In this document: positions 58,915 to 64,000 of the stretch, one piece after another
How positions within the stretch are numbered: the first letter of the stretch is position 1
How the letters are laid out: each line of letters starts with the position of its first letter
Source of the DNA: Peptoclostridium sp965368085
GTDB lineage: Bacteria; Bacillota; Clostridia; Peptostreptococcales; Peptostreptococcaceae
NCBI GenBank assembly: GCA_965368085.1
Contig: CBDULP010000012.1
Span: forward strand, 1-64,000
Direction of reading: 5' to 3'
DNA length: 64,000 nt
The notes under the pieces: generated by a model
What the model was told of the DNA's origin: nothing
Database searches by the model: none
What the model saw: only the letters and a program-made list of their open reading frames with translations
Position numbers and translations under genes: made by a program

Positions 58915-59244
58915 TTACAGTTTGTCGGTTTTCATTGCCATTATGAAGTCATTTTCGCTGAGGCCGTGAATTTTGTGGGTGGTAAATGAAACAACGACCT
59001 TTCCCCAAGAAAGCATTATATCTGGGTGGTGGCCTTCGTCTTCAGCAAGATTTCCAAGCTTGTTTGTAAACTCAAGGGCTTCCTTGAAGTCTTTAAACTT
59101 GAATGTTTTTTGAAGCTTTACATCGTTTATGACTTCCCAATCATCGCTTACAAGGTCCATATAAGACATTATGTCATTGTGGTTCAAGGGGGTATCCCCA
59201 ATAGAGCATGGAACGCATTTTTTGTTTTCGAGTTCTACAGGCAT
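58915..59244 (-). CDS. Pterin-4a-carbinolamine dehydratase
   Basis: 109 residues. The active-site pattern is complete: EDEGHHPDIMLSWGKVVVS and THKIHGLSENDF, plus a Trp-rich front (SDDWEVIND). An N-terminal CVPC motif lies near residues 10-13. ATG 59244 is eight bases after AAAGGAG; the ATG and TTG further up lie on top of that site. There is no aromatic amino-acid hydroxylase nearby, and such enzymes need oxygen, so in this anaerobe a different pterin role is likely. Confidence 0.9.
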   Translation of the reverse strand: MPVELENKKCVPCSIGDTPLNHNDIMSYMDLVSDDWEVINDVKLQKTFKFKDFKEALEFTNKLGNLAEDEGHHPDIMLSWGKVVVSFTTHKIHGLSENDFIMAMKTDKL

Positions 59245-59384
59245 TTTCATATCTCCTTTCAATTAAGAAATTTTGGATTTTTAGAAATATATCATACTGA
59301 AATATTACCCATAAAGAGGGATTATAAAAGTACGATAAGTTATAAAGGTCAAATCTGCAGGCATTTGGCGGTAGGGAGGATATT

Positions 59385-60146
59385 ATGAGTAAATCGGATG
59401 AAAAATCAGTAAAGTTAAAAACCGGAGCACTGGCGCTGCTTGGGGCTGTGATGCTTTCAGCTTATCCGTTTGATGCAGGGCATGATTATGCAAACAAGGT
59501 TATTTTCAATATAGCTGAAGACAGGTTCTTAATGGACAACATGGACTTGGATTTTCAGGAAGAGGTGTTTGAAGCGGCGTTCAAGTCAGAGGATATACCA
59601 TTGGATATAGCCCAAAAGATGAACGGGGTGTCTTGGAATGAATATGCTCCTGTAGGCATGGAAGATTTGAAATATGTAACTGTTGCATATAATGGATTTG
59701 ACGGCAAGCCCCACAGCGGGAATCTTGTAGTACATGAAAAGGTTGCGCAGGAGGTTTTGGACATATTCAAGGAGATTTATGAAGCTGGATTTGAGGTGGA
59801 AAGAATGAAACTCATTGACGAATACGGCGCTGACGACAACAAGTCCATGGATGACAACAATTCATCTGCATTTTGTTTTAGGAATGTCGAGGGAACAAAA
59901 TCGCTTTCAAAGCACAGCTATGGCATTGCTATAGATATAAATCCAGTACAGAATCCGTATGTAAGAAAAGGCAGAATATCACCGCAAAAGGGAATGGGTT
60001 ACGATGACAGAAGTAATGTGAGATCCGGAATGATAGTGCCGGGGGATGTATGCTACAATGCATTCAAAAGCAGAGGCTGGACATGGGGCGGAGAATGGAA
60101 GACAATGAAGGATTACCAGCACTTTCAAAAGGAAATAGAGATGTAG
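59385..60146 (+). CDS. M15-family metallopeptidase (VanY/CwlK-like), exported
   Basis: 253 residues. A hydrophobic segment near residues 12-28 (TGALALLGAVMLSAYPF) is a signal peptide or anchor. The C-terminal half is a zinc D-Ala-D-Ala-type peptidase: SKHSYGIAIDINPVQNPY supplies His and Asp, and a WTWGGEW segment with DYQHFQKE supplies the last His. M15C enzymes cleave peptidoglycan peptides. ATG after GGGAGGATATT; monocistronic, with no van genes around. Confidence 0.85.
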   Translation: MSKSDEKSVKLKTGALALLGAVMLSAYPFDAGHDYANKVIFNIAEDRFLMDNMDLDFQEEVFEAAFKSEDIPLDIAQKMNGVSWNEYAPVGMEDLKYVTVAYNGFDGKPHSGNLVVHEKVAQEVLDIFKEIYEAGFEVERMKLIDEYGADDNKSMDDNNSSAFCFRNVEGTKSLSKHSYGIAIDINPVQNPYVRKGRISPQKGMGYDDRSNVRSGMIVPGDVCYNAFKSRGWTWGGEWKTMKDYQHFQKEIEM

Positions 60147-60247
60147 CATAAAAATATACTGCTTTTATGATGTATTAAAGTATTGAAATAACATATAGAT
60201 AAGTATTAAAATGAAGTAGCGTACAATTTATTAGAAAAGGTGATTTG

Positions 60248-61330
60248 ATGAAACTTGACAAAAATAAAGTGGTAATAGGCCTTAGCGGAGGAGTTGACAG
60301 CACTGCGGCAGCCTATTTGCTTAAAGAGCAGGGCTATGAGGTTGTCGGAGTCACAATGCTTTTGTTTGACGAGTATGACGATAAGGGAAAGGCTGTAGAG
60401 CCTTCATTCATAGCAGATGCCGCAAGGGTTGCGAAAAAGCTTCAGGTAGAGCACCGTGTACTTGACCTGAGGGAATTTTTCAAGAAAAACATAAAAGACT
60501 ACTTCGTAGAAGAGTATTCCAGGGGAAGGACGCCAAACCCATGCGTAATATGCAACAGGAAAATAAAATTTGGGAAATTCATGGAATATGCGCACGATAT
60601 GGGAGCTTACTATATAGCGACAGGACACTATGCCGATGTGGTGTACGACGAAAAGATTTCAAGGTACAGGCTTATGAGGGGAAAAGCAAACAGGAAAGAT
60701 CAAGCATATGTTATGCACTCCCTGAGCCAGGACCAGCTAAGGCACATGATATTCCCGCTTTCAGGAATTGAAGACAAGTCTCAGGTAAGAAAAATAGCAC
60801 TGAACGTGGATCCTCAAATAGCAAAAAAGAAGGACAGCACAGGCATATGCTTCATACCTGATGGAAACCACAGGAGATACATGAAGGAAAATGCACCTGA
60901 GAGGATAAATGAGGGCGTATTCAGGCATAAGGACGGTAAGATACTCGGAATGCACAGGGGCATATCAAACTATACGATAGGCCAAAAAAGAGGACTTGGG
61001 ATAGACAGCGCCAATGAACTGTTTGTAATCGGGATAGATTCTGAGAAAAACGAGGTAATACTCGGGGCAGACGAGGATACGTATTCAAACGGATTTATTG
61101 CAAGCAGGCCGAATTTCATACCATTTGACAGGCCTATTGGAGAGGTCAGAGCCAAGGTCAAAGTTTGCCACTGGGGGCTTTTTCTGGATGCCACAATAAG
61201 CATTACTGACGAAGGGCTTGCGAGGGTGGAGTTTGAGAAACCCGAAAGGGCGGTCACACCAGGGCAGGCTGCGGTATTTTACAGCGAAGACGAGATTATA
61301 GGCGGGGCAATAATAGAAAGTGCAATATAA
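60248..61330 (+). CDS. mnmA: tRNA 2-thiouridine(34) synthase MnmA
   Basis: Adds sulfur to U34 of Lys, Glu and Gln tRNAs using ATP. 360 residues. PP-loop GLSGGVDSTAAAYLL at 12-26, catalytic Cys in TPNPCVICNRKIKFG near 98-101, second Cys in DSTGICFI near 198, and GISNYTIGQKRGLGI for tRNA contact. ATG 60248 follows AAAGGTGATTTG; a TTG precedes it directly. Confidence 0.95.
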   Translation: MKLDKNKVVIGLSGGVDSTAAAYLLKEQGYEVVGVTMLLFDEYDDKGKAVEPSFIADAARVAKKLQVEHRVLDLREFFKKNIKDYFVEEYSRGRTPNPCVICNRKIKFGKFMEYAHDMGAYYIATGHYADVVYDEKISRYRLMRGKANRKDQAYVMHSLSQDQLRHMIFPLSGIEDKSQVRKIALNVDPQIAKKKDSTGICFIPDGNHRRYMKENAPERINEGVFRHKDGKILGMHRGISNYTIGQKRGLGIDSANELFVIGIDSEKNEVILGADEDTYSNGFIASRPNFIPFDRPIGEVRAKVKVCHWGLFLDATISITDEGLARVEFEKPERAVTPGQAAVFYSEDEIIGGAIIESAI

Positions 61331-61514
61331 GAATGTGAGATATAGACAAGACTGATGGGTTTGTAATGTACATGCTTTTTTCAAAGGTCCATAAGGCATC
61401 TGAGCTTGCAGGAAATGCAAAAAATATTATTAAGATACAAGTGTAGTAATTTTGTAACCAAATGACATCCATTGTTGAATATAATTAAAGTATAAAACAT
61501 ATGGAGGGGATAGT

Positions 61515-62942
61515 ATGAAACACAACAGAAGAATTTATCGTGTGGCTGTGGGAATGATTATGGCTGCAGCACTGGCAATATTTTCGGGATGTGCGCAGGG
61601 TGAAGCTGAGAACAATGGAGAAAACAGCAATGTGAGCGAGGTCAAAAGCATACAGATTACAAGCAAGGCAATAGACATCAAAGAGGACAATTTCATTGGG
61701 AAAGGCAATATTCCAGTAGTAGAGGGATTGAGCGATGAAAAGGTCCAAGAAAGGATAAACCGTCGGTTTCAAGAGGAAGCTGATGAATTTATTGATATGC
61801 AGGCGCAGTCAGCAAGACTTATCAACCAGGGAGCAGTTGAAAATGACTATAGCAAGACTGCTTCGGTAGATTATGAAGTGAAATATAATGACGGGAAAGT
61901 TGTCAGCGTATTAATGAGCAAAGCGGTTGAAGAAGGGGAGTACGGCTATTCCACAAGTGACATATACAATATAGATTTGGATACTGGAAAGGACATAGAT
62001 ATTGGAAAGCTGTTCAAAGATTCGGACTATAGGGGCACTATGGAAAAATACATCAAGGAAAACCTCGATATGAACGGCAAGAAGTACTCTGTAGCTATAG
62101 AAAATGATCAGGACTACTATATAGACGGCTCAAATGTAGTGCTTGCATTTGCGCCTTATGATATAGATTCAGACCAGGACAAGTATTTTGAATTTAATAT
62201 TCCTTTTGAGATATTTGGAGATTCAATATATACAAATGTCAAATTGAAGCCATATGCTGTAGATGTAATGGCTAAAAAGATAAGTATTAAGGAAGAATGG
62301 ATAGATGAGGACATAAGCATGCCTGTAGTTGCTGGCCTTTCGGACGGTAAAGTCCAGGAAAAGATAAATGCTATGATTGAAAAGGAAATCATGGATTTCA
62401 AGAATGAATTTGAACCCATGGCAAAGGAAGCCTATGAGGACATGAAGAATTTTGAGCCGAACCCAAGGCCGTATGTGGCTTCAATAAGCTTCGAAGAAAA
62501 ATGCAACCAAGAGGGCATACTGAGTCTTTATGTTGTATACTACGAATACACAGGCGGGGCTCATGGAATGCACAATGACATATCATACAATATAGACCTT
62601 GAAACTGGAGAGCTTATAACATATGACAGCCTTTTCAAGGAGGACTTCAACTACAAGTCTGTAATAGACAAGAATATATATAGGCAGATAGACGAGATAA
62701 AGCAGCAGTATATAAACGAAGCCCTAAGCAGGGGAGAAAGCGCTGAAGATGCATTCATACCGTATCAGGCATTTGGAGGAATAGCTGACGATCAGCCTTT
62801 CTATATAAAGGACGACAGGATAGGAGTTTATTTCGGGCTTTATGAAATAGAGGCGTATGCTGCCGGAATACCAACTTTTGAAATACCTGTGTCGGAGCTT
62901 AAGGATGGACTTAATCCAAAATACGCAAAGTATTTTGAATAA
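61515..62942 (+). CDS. Lipoprotein with two DUF3298/PdaC-type domains
   Basis: 475 residues. Lipobox IFSGC, with Cys near residue 26. Two similar halves follow. Half 1 (about 50-245): VVEGLSDEKVQERINRRFQE, then DIYNIDLDTGKDIDIGKLFK and the end FEFNIPFEIFGD. Half 2 (about 255-470): VVAGLSDGKVQEKINAMIEK, GGAHGMHNDISYNIDLETGE, then FEIPVSELKDGLN. This is the layout of the anti-sigmaV/PdaC/DUF3298 surface domain, seen in deacetylases and sensor proteins. Half 2 keeps the conserved GGAHG motif that half 1 has lost (EYGYS), so only one copy may bind ligand. ATG after GGAGGGG. Confidence 0.82.
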   Translation: MKHNRRIYRVAVGMIMAAALAIFSGCAQGEAENNGENSNVSEVKSIQITSKAIDIKEDNFIGKGNIPVVEGLSDEKVQERINRRFQEEADEFIDMQAQSARLINQGAVENDYSKTASVDYEVKYNDGKVVSVLMSKAVEEGEYGYSTSDIYNIDLDTGKDIDIGKLFKDSDYRGTMEKYIKENLDMNGKKYSVAIENDQDYYIDGSNVVLAFAPYDIDSDQDKYFEFNIPFEIFGDSIYTNVKLKPYAVDVMAKKISIKEEWIDEDISMPVVAGLSDGKVQEKINAMIEKEIMDFKNEFEPMAKEAYEDMKNFEPNPRPYVASISFEEKCNQEGILSLYVVYYEYTGGAHGMHNDISYNIDLETGELITYDSLFKEDFNYKSVIDKNIYRQIDEIKQQYINEALSRGESAEDAFIPYQAFGGIADDQPFYIKDDRIGVYFGLYEIEAYAAGIPTFEIPVSELKDGLNPKYAKYFE

Positions 62943-62998
62943 CTAATTCATAGATATTATTTTTAACGGGTTTTTATTTGGACATAAAGGCTTGAAAT

Positions 62999-63042
62999 AA
63001 AATATCCCCCAGACAGTCAACTGTCTGGGGGATATTTTATTT
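62999..63042. terminator. Bidirectional terminator, lipoprotein / Na-Ca exchanger
   Basis: AATATCCCCCAGACAGT, CA, ACTGTCTGGGGGATATT followed by TTATTTTTC. Confidence 0.93.
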
Positions 63043-63052
63043 TTCAGATTGA

Positions 63053-64000
63053 TTATAATATTGTAAAAGCATTCATTGCTATATATCCTACGAATACGGC
63101 ATAAAGGCTGAACATTGCAAGCGCATGTCTTTTGCCGACGTCTTTCTTACCTGTTATAAGAAGTCCTGTAAGGGCTACCGATCCGAATACGAATCCCAGA
63201 ACGCCTACGTTTTGAGAAAAATTGGCGGGTATGTTTTGGCCAGCCAGTATCATTGGAACTCCAAGGCATATACATATGTCGAATATGTTTGACCCTATGG
63301 CATTTGATATGGCGGCATCGGCATCGCCTCTTGAAGCCGACTTTACAGAAAGCAGCATGTCGGGAATCGAAGTGCAGCCAGACAGTATTATTACAGATAC
63401 TATATAAGCAGGTATTCCGAGCCCCGATGAAACGACAATTGCGGATTGAATAAGAGCGTCTATACTAAGCCATATTGCAAACATTGATGCGGCAGATACC
63501 ATTATTATTTTAGAATAGCTCATATCATCGCAGGGTTCGTCTTCATCAGGTGTTTCGACCATTGCGCTTTCAAGCCTGTGCTTTTTAGCCTGGTTATAAA
63601 GAACTGCCAGGTAAGCTGCATAAATTGATATTAGAATCATTCCCGACGCTATTGTGTAAGAACCGCTGTATGTGAACCATGTAAGGGCAAGAACTGAAAC
63701 GATATAAAAGCCCATGTCCCTTAATGCAACTTTTTTGTCGACATTCAGTGCTATTTTTGCACCCCTGAATGCGAATATGCTGGCCATAGGAATTATAAGT
63801 ATGTTGAATATGGCAGAACCTGCAACTGTTGGAATTCCAACATCATTAAAATTTTTGTACACAAGAACCGCTACCATTGCAGTTGTAAACTCGGGGAATG
63901 AAGAACTTACAGCGTCGAATGTTGCACCACGTATGGACGTTGGTATGTTGAGCTTTTTGCCCAGAACGTGAAGGGCGTCCCCGAGCCAGTCCGAGGCCTT
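63053..64000 (-). CDS. Sodium/calcium exchanger family membrane protein, 5' end cut by window
   Basis: About 315 codons visible; the frame is open through position 64000, so the true start lies beyond the window (the ATG at 63877 is internal). The first alpha-repeat reads GATFDAVSSSFPEFTTAMVA, and the second has SGCTSIPDMLLSVKSASRGD followed by AAISNAIGSNIFDICICLGV, the classic CaCA/YrbG pair. Ten or so helices with an acidic loop between the halves (ETPDEDEPCDDM). The first repeat has SSSFPE where GTSLPE is usual, so ion specificity may differ. Confidence 0.88.
   Translation of the reverse strand, partial: KASDWLGDALHVLGKKLNIPTSIRGATFDAVSSSFPEFTTAMVAVLVYKNFNDVGIPTVAGSAIFNILIIPMASIFAFRGAKIALNVDKKVALRDMGFYIVSVLALTWFTYSGSYTIASGMILISIYAAYLAVLYNQAKKHRLESAMVETPDEDEPCDDMSYSKIIMVSAASMFAIWLSIDALIQSAIVVSSGLGIPAYIVSVIILSGCTSIPDMLLSVKSASRGDADAAISNAIGSNIFDICICLGVPMILAGQNIPANFSQNVGVLGFVFGSVALTGLLITGKKDVGKRHALAMFSLYAVFVGYIAMNAFTIL

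Noticed and set aside
63053..63877. Complete gene starting at ATG 63877 for the exchanger
   Set aside because: The same frame is open upstream to the window edge and encodes the conserved first alpha-repeat, so the gene is truncated by the window.

Overview
The window looks like the chromosome of a low-GC, Gram-positive, strictly anaerobic clostridium. The best fit is an amino-acid-fermenting member of the Peptostreptococcaceae, such as Peptoclostridium (the former Eubacterium acidaminophilum group). The reasons are a complete glycine-cleavage operon with split P-protein behind a glycine riboswitch, clostridial formyl-THF ligase, strong use of ATA and CTT codons in the highly expressed genes, a probable selenocysteine codon, Mrp-type sodium antiport, D-serine ammonia-lyase and sigma54-controlled catabolism. 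No rRNA, tRNA, insertion sequence, prophage or CRISPR array was seen. The genus is an inference.

Layout. 0-2.3 kb (minus): a zinc/manganese-type ABC importer, cut by the left edge. 2.6-10.8 kb: corrinoid adenosyltransferase, a HAD phosphatase, an unknown 363-residue protein, an FtsA-like actin-fold protein with a long C-terminal extension, a secreted stalk-domain protein, an SDR reductase and an SH3b-NlpC/P60 wall hydrolase. 10.9-23.2 kb: a one-carbon block. It runs promoter, glycine riboswitch and terminator, gcvT-gcvH-gcvPA-gcvPB, folD, fhs, a small gene with an in-frame TGA (probable CxxU selenoprotein), folT, a nucleotidyltransferase-fold gene and folE-folP-folB-folK. Glycine decarboxylation loads THF, FolD and Fhs oxidise the C1 unit to formate with ATP gain, and the fol genes and FolT supply the folate.

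23.3-28.5 kb: a guanidino-compound ureohydrolase behind a textbook sigma54 promoter, a YjiH-type membrane protein broken by a -1 frameshift, and a CBS-PAS-AAA+ sigma54 activator that probably controls them. 29.0-36.4 kb: a compact Mrp-type cation/proton antiporter operon with mrpE split into two cistrons and three NuoL/M/N-like subunits. 36.5-41.3 kb: a family-1 ABC importer whose last gene, overlapping the permease, encodes a PP2C-like phosphatase. 41.4-46.4 kb: a CitA/DcuS-type two-component system followed by malic enzyme and a 2-hydroxycarboxylate transporter, a malate-use module. 46.5-47.4 kb: a frameshifted Spo0E-like gene, an Hpt-like domain lacking its phospho-histidine, and a 44-residue ORF.

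47.7-51.9 kb: FetAB-type ABC exporter, XRE-cupin regulator divergent from dsdA, and a small coiled-coil protein. 52.0-56.4 kb: two secreted proteins, then an ECF sigma factor and its zinc-finger anti-sigma. 56.5-64.0 kb: D-glycerate dehydrogenase and glycerate kinase (serine/hydroxypyruvate to 2-phosphoglycerate), a pterin carbinolamine dehydratase, an M15 peptidase, MnmA, a DUF3298 lipoprotein and a Na/Ca exchanger cut by the right edge.

The most novel items are the candidate selenoprotein at 18979-19284, the split mrpE, the pseudo-Hpt with its Spo0E-like neighbour, the frameshifted sigma54-linked transporter, and the PP2C-like gene in the ABC operon. All calls come from reading the sequence; no database search was run.
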